Source: Sinorhizobium terangae (GTDB taxonomy: Bacteria; Pseudomonadota; Alphaproteobacteria; Rhizobiales; Rhizobiaceae). Taken from it: a DNA stretch of 43,291 nt. The stretch covers positions 1-43,291 of the forward strand of contig NZ_WITC01000129.1 in assembly GCF_009601505.1 (NCBI RefSeq), read 5' to 3'. The notes under the pieces are model-generated. The model was not told the origin of the DNA. It saw only the letters and a program-made list of their open reading frames with translations, and searched no databases. Each line of letters begins with the position of its first letter. Position 1 is the stretch's first letter. Made by a program: the position numbers and the translations under genes. Below, piece after piece: positions 1 to 8,693 of the stretch.

Positions 1-93
1 GGACTAAGCCGCTCGCGCGGCAATGGCGCTTGTGGCTGGCGGTGCGTTTCCTGATCGACGTCGGTTCTTTGTGTCTCGGGTTCCTGGCCTGAC

Positions 94-111
94 GATTGAG
101 ACTTCTCAATC
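94..111. repeat. Perfect 7-bp inverted repeat upstream of IS91 recombinase
   Basis: The arms at 94-100 and 105-111 are exact reverse complements around a 4-nt loop. They sit about 20 bases before the start codon of the tyrosine recombinase. Small palindromes are typical of the ends of IS91-type rolling-circle elements, but this one could equally be a hairpin in the leader of the recombinase mRNA. The outer end of the element is not identifiable here. Confidence 0.4.
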
Positions 112-130
112 TGATGGACAGGAGGGTCCG

Positions 131-1018
131 ATGACAGAGGAGAAGACCACCGCGCTGCGTGAGCGGATGATCGAGGACATGCGCATCCGCGGGATGGGCG
201 ACAAGGCGCAGCAAGGCCACATCCGGGCGATCAAGGATTTCGCGGCCTTTCTGGGGCGCTCACCCGACACGGCGACGCCGGAGGAGTTGCGGGCCTACCA
301 GCTACACATGACCAATGCCGGGGTGACGCCCTCGACATTCAATGTCCGGATCATCGCGCTCAGGTTCTTTTTCGGGATCACCTGCGGGCGCGAGGAGATG
401 AAGCGGTACATGCAGTTCCAACGCAAACCGCAGAAGCTGCCGGTCGTCTTGAGCGTCGAGGAGGTCGCCGACCTGCTGGCCGCGGCTCCCGGGCCCGGGC
501 TGAAGTATCGGGCGGCGCTCAGCATCAGCTATGGCGCCGGGCTGCGGGCGTCGGAGGTGTGCCACCTCAAGGTCACTGACATCGACAGCGAGCGCATGCT
601 GATCCACGTCGAAGAAGGCAAGGGCGGCAAGGATCGCAAGGCCATGCTATCGCCGGGCTTGCTGGATCTGCTGCGCGATTACTGGCGGGAGGCGCGTCCG
701 CGGGGATGGTTGTTTCCCGGCAAGCCGAAGATCAATCCGATCTCGCCGCGCCAGCTCAACCGGGCCTTCACCGCGGCCAAGCACATGGCGGGCATCGCCA
801 AGCCCGCAACGCTGCATACCCTGCGCCACAGCTTCGCCACGCATCTGCTGGAGGCGAACACCGACGTGCGGGTGATCCAGGTTCTGCTCGGCCATGCCAA
901 GCTGAGCAGCACCGCCCGCTACACCCACGTCGCCACCAAGTTGATCCGCGACACCATCAGCCCGTTCGAGCGCCTGAAGCAGTTGGAGGATCTCACCCTG
1001 AGGCGTCGGCTGGAATGA
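131..1018 (+). CDS. IS91-associated tyrosine recombinase/integrase
   Basis: This 295-residue protein is a XerC/D-like tyrosine recombinase of the kind that precedes the HUH transposase in many rhizobial IS91 elements. It has an N-terminal SAM-like core-binding domain (about residues 10-95) and a C-terminal catalytic domain (about 105-285). The expected active-site residues are visible: Arg139 in a GLRASEV motif, the Lys near 167 in GKGGKDRK, His229 and Arg232 in HTLRH, His255 in LLGH and the nucleophile Tyr264. The start at 131 is preferred over an in-frame ATG at 23 because an AGGAGGG ribosome-binding site lies just upstream and the protein then has normal length. The transposase begins 13 bases after its stop. 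The gene looks intact. Confidence 0.9.
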   Translation: MTEEKTTALRERMIEDMRIRGMGDKAQQGHIRAIKDFAAFLGRSPDTATPEELRAYQLHMTNAGVTPSTFNVRIIALRFFFGITCGREEMKRYMQFQRKPQKLPVVLSVEEVADLLAAAPGPGLKYRAALSISYGAGLRASEVCHLKVTDIDSERMLIHVEEGKGGKDRKAMLSPGLLDLLRDYWREARPRGWLFPGKPKINPISPRQLNRAFTAAKHMAGIAKPATLHTLRHSFATHLLEANTDVRVIQVLLGHAKLSSTARYTHVATKLIRDTISPFERLKQLEDLTLRRRLE

Positions 1019-1031
1019 AGCGCGCGCCGGG

Positions 1032-2218
1032 GTGCCCCGGCAAAAGCTGGAGATCGCTGACATCTTCCGAGCCTATGGGCCTGCGTGGCGGCGAGCCAAT
1101 GCCGGGCATGTCAGCCTGACCCAGCTCAAGGTCATGGCGGCGATCGAAGCCTGCCGAACCGAGGCGCTCGGCGGGCATGTGGCGGCTTGCACCAAGTGCG
1201 GGCATAACCACATCGCCTATAATTCCTGCAAGAACCGGCACTGTCCGAAGTGCCAGGGCCCCGCGGCGCGCGACTGGATGGCCGCCCGCGCCGAAGACCT
1301 GCTGTCGGTCGAGTATTTCCACGTGGTCTTCACCCTGCCGGCCGAGATCGCGCAGATCGCTTACTGGAACAAGAAAGCTGTCTACGACCTGCTGTTTCGG
1401 GTATCGGCCGAGACGCTGAGCACTATCGCCGCCGATCCCCGGCAGCTTGGCGCGCACATCGGCATGACCAGCGTGCTACACACCTGGGGATCGGCGCTGA
1501 TCCATCACCCGCATGTGCACATCATCGTGCCCGGCGGCGGGCTGTCGCCGGATGGCACGCGGTGGATCTCATGCCGCCCCGGGTTCTTCCTGCCGGTGCG
1601 GGTTCTGTCGCGACTGTTCCGGCGGTTGTTTATCGCAGGGCTGCGGGCACTGCATTGCGCCGGCGATCTGAGGTTCTACGCTGATCTGACAGCTCTCGCA
1701 GAGGCTGACGCGTTCGCCGCCTGGCTGTGCGCAAATCAGAATGGGTCGTCTATGCCAAGCCGCCGTTCGGCGGTCCCGAAGCGGTGCTCGCCTATCTCAG
1801 CCGCTATACCCACCGGGTGGCGATCTCCAACAGCCGTCTGATCAGCGCCGATGCCGAGACCGTCACCTTCCGCTGGAAGGACTACCGGATCAAGACCGGC
1901 GACCGTCAGAAGGTGATGCGGCTGGCCACCGACGAGTTCATCCGCCGCTTCCTGCTCCATGTGCTGCCCGACGGTTTCCACCGCATCCGCCATTACGGCC
2001 TGCTCGCCAGTGCGGGCCGCAAGACCAAGGTCGCAAAGATCCGCGCTCTGCTCGGAGCGGAAACGGCCAAACACAATGATCCGCCAAGCGCTGAGACGAT
2101 CCCGCTCACTCTGAGACAGCCATGCCCCGAGTGCGGTGGCCCGATGCGCATCATCGAGATCTTCCGACGCGGTCAGAAACCCAGAGCCCGGGCGCCACCG
2201 AGAAAGCAGGCCGCATGA
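1032..2218 (+). pseudogene. IS91-family HUH transposase, frameshifted
   Basis: This is a rolling-circle (Y1 HUH) transposase read in two frames. The first frame (GTG start at 1032 to about 1725) carries the N-terminal zinc-finger cysteines (CTKCGH and NRHCPKCQG) and the HUH motif HPHVH near residue 160. The second frame (from about 1727 to the stop at 2218) carries the YLSRYTHRVAIS segment with the likely catalytic tyrosine and a C-terminal CPECGG zinc motif. Related transposases read continuously through this point, so a few bases appear to have been lost near 1722-1730. Because the HUH and tyrosine parts are on different frames, the element is probably unable to transpose by itself. It follows the recombinase by 13 bases. 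Confidence 0.88.
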
Positions 2219-2727
2219 CAAGGTGCCCGTCACATTGGCCAAAGCCGACCCGAAAACACTCTGCATTCCGGGATCGGATCGCTTTGCGCCCAATAACACT
2301 GAGCATCGCAAAAGCGTCGAAATCGGCACCAACGAGACCGCCAGATCTGCTTCCGATCATCGCCTCCCACACCCTCGGGTCGGCGCCTTTGCGTCTGTCG
2401 GCAGCGCCGAAGTCCACAACAGACGCCCGCGGCCCCGCGCTTTCCCCATAGGTCCCACCCAGCCTCCGCGGCTTCCTCCTTCCAAGGTTTGTCAACGCGG
2501 GCCGCCCAACGCCAGCGGCAAACGTCGCGCTGCGGCCCGCATCGAAAAACCTTCAGGACAGCGGTCGATCGCCAAGGCACCGCGCGATGACTCGGTTGCC
2601 GCCGATAGCGGACAATGATCCACGAGCAAGGGGTTCCGGCGTACGTCGGCGAATGGAGCAGTTGGTCGCAGGCGGAACGTCTCATTGCGCGCCGAGCTGG
2701 GGGTTTGAAACACGGCCACCTTTCGCC
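2219..2727. other. Non-coding flank between IS91 element and AraC gene
   Basis: No protein with recognisable family features is seen on either strand. The right end of the IS91-type element should lie within or before this stretch. These elements lack terminal inverted repeats and target duplications, so the boundary cannot be placed by eye. Confidence 0.5.
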
Positions 2728-3651
2728 TCAGTTTGAGACTGTGGCCTGGCGCATTTGGCGCCTGGGTGAGCTGCCCATGACACGTTTGTAGGCTGTGCTG
2801 AAGGCCGCCTCGGACGCATAACCGACAGAATGGGCGATCATTGAAACCGATTGGCCGCCTTCCCGGAGCTTTCGCTCCGCCAACCACATACGCCATTCCG
2901 TGAGATAACTGAGTGGGCCGATGCCGGCGATCGCCTTGAAGTACGTGGCAAAAGTGGTCCGCGACATCGCTGCTGCCTTCGCGAGTTCCGGCAGGTGCCA
3001 GTTGCGGGCGGGATCGCAGTGCATCAGGCTCAGGGCGGGCGCGAGTTTCGGATCGCAGGCGGCCCGCAGCCAACCGACATTGACGCCGCGCTCCTGCGAG
3101 AGATAGCCGCGCAGCAACTGCAGGAACATGAGGTTGGCTAGCCCCGAACGCGCCGCAAGGGTTCCAGGAACGGTGGACGTCGTCTCCCTTACGAGCTCTT
3201 CGATCAGCCACCGCAGCCGGCCGGTTCCCGTCTCGCTGCCGCTCAGATGGATGACCGGTGGAAGATTGTCGATAAGGAGACGGCTGCCCTTGGACGCGAA
3301 TTCGAGATGGCTCCCGAGATAGAGCAAGTCGCCGCCTTCACCCAGATGCGCGAAGGTGGATCGCTCCCCGTCGAAAAAGGCAAATGCATCCGCTGGAGGC
3401 AAAGCAGGGTCGCTTGCGACCGTAAAGGCCGCCTCCGCGGACAGCAGGAAGACGTCGCCGCTGTTTAGATGGAAAAGATCGGGGAGGCCATCGACGGTGA
3501 CGAAACACGAGCCATGGGCAATGGCAAAGAACTTGACCTTCTGCGGGGGCGGGAAACGGATGGCCCACGCGCCGCCTGCCGAAAAGCCGCCGCTGTAGAC
3601 GACGCGCGTTTCGATCAGCGACAGGATCGCGGATAGCGGATCAGCGGTCAT
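2728..3651 (-). CDS. AraC-family regulator with cupin_6 domain (RclR-like)
   Basis: This is a 307-residue transcription factor. The N-terminal half (about residues 1-190) resembles the AraC-type cupin_6 sensor domain, with the typical opening DPLSAILSLI and a GGAWAIRFP segment. The C-terminal half (about 200-300) is a double helix-turn-helix AraC DNA-binding domain, including LAKAAAMSRTTFATYFK and the second helix region ending in SPRRQMR. The start at 3651 is chosen because the family begins at this point and residues encoded upstream look like translated intergenic DNA. It diverges from the SDR gene at 3746, and paired cupin_6/AraC regulators commonly control the adjacent oxidoreductase. 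The natural ligand is unknown, and its likely target is now truncated. Confidence 0.88.
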   Translation of the reverse strand: MTADPLSAILSLIETRVVYSGGFSAGGAWAIRFPPPQKVKFFAIAHGSCFVTVDGLPDLFHLNSGDVFLLSAEAAFTVASDPALPPADAFAFFDGERSTFAHLGEGGDLLYLGSHLEFASKGSRLLIDNLPPVIHLSGSETGTGRLRWLIEELVRETTSTVPGTLAARSGLANLMFLQLLRGYLSQERGVNVGWLRAACDPKLAPALSLMHCDPARNWHLPELAKAAAMSRTTFATYFKAIAGIGPLSYLTEWRMWLAERKLREGGQSVSMIAHSVGYASEAAFSTAYKRVMGSSPRRQMRQATVSN

Positions 3652-3673
3652 GTTCTGAACTATGGCGAAGGAA

Positions 3674-3713
3674 GTGCGGACTATCAAGCATTCAAAGTCA
3701 GCGGTGCGGACAG
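3674..3713. promoter_or_regulatory. Direct repeat in AraC/SDR intergenic region
   Basis: Two copies of GTGCGGAC, at 3674 and 3704, lie 30 bases apart in the 94-base divergent promoter region. AraC-type activators usually bind direct repeats about two to three helical turns apart, so this is a candidate operator for the regulator encoded at 2728-3651. Its function is inferred from position and spacing only. Confidence 0.35.
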
Positions 3714-3745
3714 TATCTCGGCGGGGTCTAAACAGGAGACCCAAC

Positions 3746-4260
3746 ATGTCTAGCATGCAAGAGCCCATCAACTCCGGCTTCACCGCCGCTTCCACCACCT
3801 CGGACGTCATCGCCGGCATCAGCCTGGTCGGAAAGGTCGCCATCGTCACCGGCGGTTATTCCGGCCTCGGTCTCGATACCGCCAGGACGCTCGCGCTCGC
3901 GGGAGCCAGGGTAATCGTGCCCGCCCGCGACGTCGAGCGCGCTCGCAGGACCATCGCCGAGATTGGCGGCGGCATCGAAGTCCAACCGATGGACCTCACC
4001 GATCCTACGTCGATTGATTGCTTCGCCGAGAATTTCCTGAATTCCGGTCAGTCGCTTCACATCCTCGTCAACAGTGCCGGGATTATGGCCGTCGAGGAAT
4101 TGACGCGCGACGCGCAGGGCAACGAGCTCCAGTTCTCGACCAATCATCTGGGCCATTTCCGGCTTGTCGCGCGGCTCTGGCCGGCGCTCAAGCGCGCTGG
4201 CGGCGCACGCGTTGTCTCCGTCTCGTCGATGGGGCACCGCTTCTCGTCCGTAGTGTTGTG
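3746..4260 (+). pseudogene. SDR oxidoreductase, 3'-truncated
   Basis: This is the N-terminal part of a classical-type short-chain dehydrogenase/reductase of the retinol-dehydrogenase/WW-oxidoreductase-like sort. The Rossmann nucleotide-binding motif TGGYSGLG is present near residue 36, the NSAG motif follows, and the strand leading to VVSVSSMGHRFS is intact. Homology then stops abruptly at about 4255. The catalytic YxxxK segment and the whole C-terminal third are missing, so it cannot be an active enzyme. Reading continues for about 25 unrelated residues into the promoter of the ParDE module. It is the expected partner of the divergent AraC regulator. The start at 3746 is preceded by AGGAG. 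Confidence 0.85.
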
Positions 4261-4281
4261 GTTGAAGGGAAGCGAGCGCTC

Positions 4282-4310
4282 TTGCCAATTTTTGCCAAAG
4301 TCGGTATGGT
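4282..4310 (+). promoter_or_regulatory. Candidate sigma-70-type promoter and operator of parDE
   Basis: A TTGCCA box at 4282-4287 and a TATGGT box at 4305-4310 are separated by exactly 17 bases and point toward parD. The -35 region contains a tandem TTGCCAA repeat (4282 and 4292) that could serve as the operator through which the ParD ribbon-helix-helix dimer autoregulates, as is usual for this family. Confidence 0.5.
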
Positions 4311-4326
4311 CACTTGCATGGGCACT

Positions 4327-4557
4327 ATGAACATTTCCCTGCCGGACCATCTTAAGAGCTTCGTCGATGAGCAAGTCGCCGGACGGGGTTATGGGACAAG
4401 CAGTGAGTATATTCGGGAGTTGATACGTCGAGATCAGGATCGTCTTGCGTTACGCCGGCTGTTGCTTGACGGAGCCTCGTCCGCACCGACTGAACCGGTC
4501 GAGGCGGAATATTTCACCAGTCTGCGCGATCGAGTTCGTGGTCAGCACAGCAAGTGA
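4327..4557 (+). CDS. parD: ParD-family antitoxin
   Basis: This 76-residue antitoxin would neutralise the ParE toxin encoded immediately downstream and repress its own promoter. The N-terminus (MNISLPDHLKSFVDEQV) is a ribbon-helix-helix DNA-binding segment, followed by the YGTSSEYIRELIRRDQD helix characteristic of ParD/CC2985-type antitoxins. The C-terminal portion is the charged, probably flexible toxin-binding tail. In-frame ATGs at 4306 and 4318 would add 7 or 3 residues, but family alignment favours 4327. Its stop codon overlaps the GTG start of parE, implying translational coupling. The module sits directly on the broken end of an SDR gene. Confidence 0.9.
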   Translation: MNISLPDHLKSFVDEQVAGRGYGTSSEYIRELIRRDQDRLALRRLLLDGASSAPTEPVEAEYFTSLRDRVRGQHSK

Positions 4558-4883
4558 ATAATAAGACTATTATCCCGCGGCAGTTGGCGCGCAGCGACGT
4601 CGAGGCGGCCATTGACTATTATGCACGCGAAGCAGGAACCGAGGTCGCCCTCGGATTTATCGACGCACTTCAAGCGGCATACGCTTTGATCGCAGGCCAT
4701 CCGGAGGCCGGATCGTTGCGGTACGCATACGAGTTGGGATTGCCTGACTTACGGAGTGTCTCTCTGAAGCGATATCCCTATCTCATTTTCTATCGCGACC
4801 AGCCAGATCATGTCGATGTTTGGCGCGTGCTACATGCGAAGCGAGACATTCCGCAATGGATGCAGGAGCCGAACAATCACTGA
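4554..4883 (+). CDS. parE: ParE/RelE-superfamily toxin
   Basis: This 109-residue protein has the ParE/RelE fold pattern: an N-terminal helical hairpin (residues 8-50, with IDYYAREAG and a HPEAGSLRY segment) followed by the C-terminal beta strands LRSVSLKRYPYLIFYR and VDVWRVLHAKRDIPQ. Family members are plasmid-stabilising or stress-linked toxins, and ParE proteins typically poison DNA gyrase. The GTG start overlaps the parD stop by four bases. The length is normal and no frameshift is present, so the pair appears intact although the surrounding genes are decayed. Confidence 0.9.
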   Translation: MNNKTIIPRQLARSDVEAAIDYYAREAGTEVALGFIDALQAAYALIAGHPEAGSLRYAYELGLPDLRSVSLKRYPYLIFYRDQPDHVDVWRVLHAKRDIPQWMQEPNNH

Positions 4884-5038
4884 GCGCTCGGACATTCCCG
4901 CCGAAGCCATTGGGGTGGGCCGGCGGTTCGTATCCACTCAAAGCGAGGGATGAAAGTCGGCTCTGGGGCCGTGTGCTGCCCGGCAGCTTCTAGCCTCGCA
5001 AGAGAGATACCGGACGTTTTGCAGCACAGCATCGGCAG

Positions 5039-5355
5039 TTAAATCGAACGGCTGTCGTATGCCCAACGCAGCAGCGCCTGGCGTTGACGCGGCCGGCACC
5101 AGCAGTCTCCAGGCTCGCAGGCCCGGCGAAGCTGAGCGATATGGGCGGCGAATAGCTGTCCAACGGGCGACCTGTCGCTCGTCCTCACCGGGCATACGGC
5201 GACCTTGGTGGTAGCGGCAGTACCACTGGAACCAGCCACGCGGATCGTCGGGATGTATCCATCCCTTGGCTCGCCAGACGCTGAGCGGTTGGCTGGCGTC
5301 GACACCGAAGCAGTTAAGTGCCGGATCTTTTCGCAGCGCCGACAGCCGGGCTTCC
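5039..5355 (-). pseudogene. Remnant of conserved hypothetical gene, frameshifted
   Basis: On the minus strand one frame (about 5355 to 5150) encodes a segment with FGVDASQPLSVWRAKGWIH and PDDPRGWFQWYCRY. A second frame (about 5145 to the stop at 5039) continues with LRRACEPGD, CRPRQRQALL and WAYDSR. These match in order a small bacterial protein family of unknown function, recognised from memory, so at least one frameshift splits the gene near 5150. The N-terminal part is missing and has been joined to a glyoxalase-like fragment. No function is assigned. Confidence 0.6.
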
Positions 5356-5369
5356 CCAAACGTTGAATG

Positions 5370-5645
5370 TGAAGAAAACACCGTCACTAAGGGAGAAACG
5401 TCCCCAGCCCCGATTGCCATCACATGCGTGCGCGCAGCGTCCAGATCATGGGCATTGAAATGAAAGACTGGTTTGTTGACGTGCGGTCCGACAAACGATT
5501 TGCTGTCGATGCCCGAAGAGAATGTCTCCCTCGGTCGATCCGTCCAAGAGCGGCAATACCAATCTCTCGCCGCTTCAATATCGCTGACCGGAATGAACGC
5601 TCCACCGATATCGCTCTGTATCGCACTGACCACAGACGCCACCAT
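5370..5645 (-). pseudogene. VOC (glyoxalase/bleomycin-resistance) domain fragment
   Basis: The encoded segment begins GGAFIPVSDIEAARDWYC and continues through a KPVFHFNAHDLDAARTHV strand-helix pair, which is the alternating pattern of VOC-superfamily domains. The expected metal-site strand between these two parts is shortened, suggesting an internal in-frame deletion, and homology is lost after about 5400. The reading frame then runs without a stop into the hypothetical-gene remnant downstream, so this is a chimeric fragment and not a natural fusion protein. Confidence 0.6.
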
Positions 5646-6019
5646 CTTGAGTTCAGAATCTTCTGCCCCAGGCTAGTCTCAACCTCTAGCCCCGCAGCCA
5701 AACTGCGGAGGTGATTGGACGCAGGACTCGTCCAGCCGATTACCAAGCGCAAAGCGCCCCCGACGTCCAGTTGTGGTGGGGCAAGTATGTCGAGGCGGGC
5801 CATGTGGTGGCGGATGGCGCCCCGCGCAGTCAGGGCACCAGCCGCAAGCTGATGGCGCGGATCAAGACGGAGGGAGAGTGCTCTGGATGCGCGGTGATCC
5901 GCATTGCAGGGACCGTACGCAACAGTCCTACGCGAGAAATGTCAATTTCGATGACGCCTGCTGACGGTGAAGGCCTTGAGCCGTGGTGCGGCGGAGTTTC
6001 TGAACCAAAACGGAATGCT
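5646..6019. other. Non-coding or unrecognised stretch
   Basis: Open frames exist on both strands, but none shows a ribosome-binding site plus family-like sequence. It is probably the decayed junction between the VOC remnant and the AI-2E transporter gene. Confidence 0.4.
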
Positions 6020-7972
6020 CTAAGCGGGCGCCTTTTCCTTTCTTTGCGTGCCCGCCCTGCGGGTGGTGGAACGATGAACAATCCTCATGCGCGCCGCTTT
6101 CAAAGGTCGCGCTTCTCCTTCGGAAAGGCTTTCGCGGGCCGCATCGACGATCGAAAAGGCGACGAAATCCGCCTGCAACTCTTCGATGAGCTGCGCCTTT
6201 GCGTGGGACGCTCCTTCTCGGTCCTCCCGCCAGAATACGATGCCGATGCGCGCCGTCGGCGTCAAACGCTTCAGCCTGCGCACGATGAATTTCGCGTGTT
6301 TCCCGGAATCCTGGTTGAGAAAGCCGATGATGACCGTGGTACGGCCCTCCAGCGCCAGAGCCCTTATATTGCCGACTTTCAGGTCCCGGTAGCTGGCCAA
6401 TGCAGCCTCGGCGCCCTGGATCGTGACGACCTGCGACAACATCGAGGCAGCCACGTCGTCCAGATCGCCCCTTCCCCCGATGCATAGTACGGATTTCCCG
6501 TCCCCGTCCGGCAACTCAAAGCCGCCGGCTTCATCTTCTTCGTCTGGACCGTCGGCGTTATCGTCCTCCTCTTCCTCCTCTTCTTCGCTCGCGATTTCTT
6601 GAAGATTGGCGACGAGCACGTGCCCGCTCTCGGCAACCTGCTCCAGTTGCGCATCCGTCATCGCCTTTCGAGCGCGATCCCGTTCTGCAAGCAGCAGGGC
6701 CGGAATGGCGACGGAGTCGTAGAACTCGACGAGATACTTCTCCTCGAGCATCTCCTCGGCGTTGTCGGTCGCCTCGTCGGGATCGCCCGCGAGCAGGCGC
6801 TGGTACAGGCGTTCCTTGGGATCGAGGACCGGCTCGTTGCCGAAAAGGATTTCGAAGAACTCGAACTGGGGAACATGGCGGCCGAGAACGACGAGACAGA
6901 CCGTCAGCGGCGTCGACAGCACCAGCCCGACGGGTCCCCAGAGCCAGGCCCAGAAGATTGCCGCAACGATGATCGCAAGCGGTGACAGGCCGGTGCGCGA
7001 ACCGTAGAGCCAGGGCTCCACGACATTGTTGCTGAGCACTTCGAGGAGAACGAACAGAGCTGCTGTCCAGAGCAGCACGCTCCAGCCCGGCGCCACCGAA
7101 AAAGCCAGGAACAAGGGAACGAGCGCGGCGATGATGGGGCCGATATAGGGCACGAACCTGAGGACGATTGCCAGCATGCCCCAGAGGACCGCATTGGGTA
7201 TGCCCAGCACCCAGAGACCGGCTGCCAGCGGTATGCCATAGGTGATGTTCACCACCAGCTGCATGAGCAGGTATCGGCCGACACGCGAGCCAGCATCCTG
7301 GAGGGCTTGCGTTGTGCGGTGGAGGTCTCCGTAGCCCACGAGGCGGATGAAACGGTCCCTCAGATCCTCCCGCTCCAGAAGCATGAAGATGACGACGATG
7401 ATGATGAGTCCGGTCGTCGCCAATGGACCAACGAGAGGATTGACAATGCTCCTCAGCATTTCGATCGGGCGCTGAGGCGAGAAGATCTCCACCAGAAGCG
7501 GCTTGGGCGGCTGCGCCCCGGAAGATGGTTGGGCTTGAGGTTCCGACCGGCTGAGTTCGGTCCCGATCCTCTCCACGAGACGGCCAAGCCGATCGATCAC
7601 GCTGTTTTCCGACTCCGCCTCTTTCAGGGCCCTGATCTTTTCAACGATGTTGGACTGGTATGTCGGGAGGTTCCGCGCAACCTCGCTGACCTGCATCGCC
7701 ACGACGGCGCTGAAGATCGAGAGCGAGAGAAAGGCCGCAGCCACGCTTACGATGACGGCAGGCATGCGCGGCAAACCGACTTTTCTGAGGTTCGCGACGA
7801 CCGGTGCCAGCGCAAACGTAAGCAGGATGGCAACGGCCAGGGGCAGGAATACTGCTCGGGCGAAATAGAGGACAGCGACCGCGGCAGCCATCGCAGCGAG
7901 CGTTGGAAACTTGGACGGCTGTGCTGTGGCTATCGATCCCGAGCCGTAATCCCTGCTGCTTTCCTCGCTCAT
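6020..7972 (-). CDS. AI-2E/PerM-family transporter with soluble C-terminal domain
   Basis: This 650-residue inner-membrane protein's first roughly 370 residues form the AI-2E/PerM (PF01594-type) module: two N-terminal membrane helices, a variable soluble stretch with proline/glutamine-rich sequence, then a cluster of helices with the hallmark PYIGPIIAALVP and SNNVVEPWLYG segments. The family exports or moves small molecules (E. coli TqsA acts on autoinducer-2); the substrate here is unknown. After the last helix comes a charged region, an acidic linker of continuous Glu/Asp near residues 463-490, then an alpha/beta domain starting KSVLCIGGRGDLDD that resembles a Rossmann or B12-binding-like fold. 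The start at 7972 is preceded by a GGAAGGA site. An upstream in-frame start would add 45 residues that look untranslated. Confidence 0.88.
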   Translation of the reverse strand: MSEESSRDYGSGSIATAQPSKFPTLAAMAAAVAVLYFARAVFLPLAVAILLTFALAPVVANLRKVGLPRMPAVIVSVAAAFLSLSIFSAVVAMQVSEVARNLPTYQSNIVEKIRALKEAESENSVIDRLGRLVERIGTELSRSEPQAQPSSGAQPPKPLLVEIFSPQRPIEMLRSIVNPLVGPLATTGLIIIVVIFMLLEREDLRDRFIRLVGYGDLHRTTQALQDAGSRVGRYLLMQLVVNITYGIPLAAGLWVLGIPNAVLWGMLAIVLRFVPYIGPIIAALVPLFLAFSVAPGWSVLLWTAALFVLLEVLSNNVVEPWLYGSRTGLSPLAIIVAAIFWAWLWGPVGLVLSTPLTVCLVVLGRHVPQFEFFEILFGNEPVLDPKERLYQRLLAGDPDEATDNAEEMLEEKYLVEFYDSVAIPALLLAERDRARKAMTDAQLEQVAESGHVLVANLQEIASEEEEEEEDDNADGPDEEDEAGGFELPDGDGKSVLCIGGRGDLDDVAASMLSQVVTIQGAEAALASYRDLKVGNIRALALEGRTTVIIGFLNQDSGKHAKFIVRRLKRLTPTARIGIVFWREDREGASHAKAQLIEELQADFVAFSIVDAARESLSEGEARPLKAARMRIVHRSTTRRAGTQRKEKAPA

Positions 7973-8204
7973 GTCCTTCCGCTGACCTCCCGTGCAAGCT
8001 GGATGAAAATGGCGTCCGCGTTGTTTCATTAAGCAGGTAGAGCGATTTGTCGATAAGCCCAGGGGAAAGCCGAGGGGCCACGCAACCCGCATGAGCGGGT
8101 GGATCACGCGTGTCGAACTGGAGTCGGGGCGGAGGGTGTGTGGCGCACGAAAGTGCGCGCAGCACCCTCCGAGAGCAACTTGGCTGTAAGCCGCGACGAA
8201 GCGT

Positions 8205-8360
8205 CCGCCGCGCCGTCTCGATCGCGGCGACGTCGATTCTCCCCATGTCCATCATGGCATCGAACGCGCGCTTTGCCTCAGCGCCGCCGGCGGCCAGCGC
8301 ATCAGTCAGCACACGCGGCGTGATCTGCGAGGAAATCCCCCACTTGTCCTTGCACCACCG
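8205..8360 (-). pseudogene. PhnB-like VOC protein, 3' fragment
   Basis: About 50 codons on the minus strand resemble the C-terminus of PhnB/3-demethylubiquinone methyltransferase-like VOC proteins: a KDKWGISSQITPRVLTDAL stretch followed by KRAFDAMMDMGRIDVAAIE. The normal stop after this motif is missing and the N-terminal two thirds are not found upstream, so only a gene relic remains. Confidence 0.6.
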
Positions 8361-8693
8361 ATGTGCGTGCGTGAAATCAGATCCAGGATACCGGATGCCG
8401 GGAACATTTTGCACCTCTATGGCTGGTTTGAGCGCCTCCAGAGTGGCGTCTGTGGCTTGACCGACGTTGGTCGGAGAGCGCTGCAGCAATGGCCGCAGCC
8501 GGACCTGCCGGCAGCCCAACCCGCTTTTGAGCGTGGTTGCCTGTGACTACACCCCGACAGAGCATCGGGTGCACCGTTTGATTCTGCCCAAGGTGTGTAC
8601 TTGGATGTCAAGCGCCCAAAGGATACGCGCAAAACAGAACATTTTAGGAACTTCTCCCTGTCATAACTTCGACGGCCGGTTTATAAGGATCGG
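8361..8693. other. Non-coding leader before DUF763 gene
   Basis: No gene is recognised. The 3' part is AT-richer and should carry the promoter of the DUF763 gene. A GGAAC box at 8648 recalls the -35 element of alphaproteobacterial EcfG/RpoE2 stress promoters, but no convincing -10 partner follows. Confidence 0.35.

Noticed and set aside
1722..1740. Possible programmed frameshift in the IS91 transposase
   Set aside because: IS91 transposases are read in one frame and no slippery run is present; bases seem to be missing, so a disabling deletion is more likely.
8648..8680. GGAAC box as an EcfG stress promoter for the DUF763 gene
   Set aside because: The spacing and the -10 partner do not match the CGTT-type consensus well enough.
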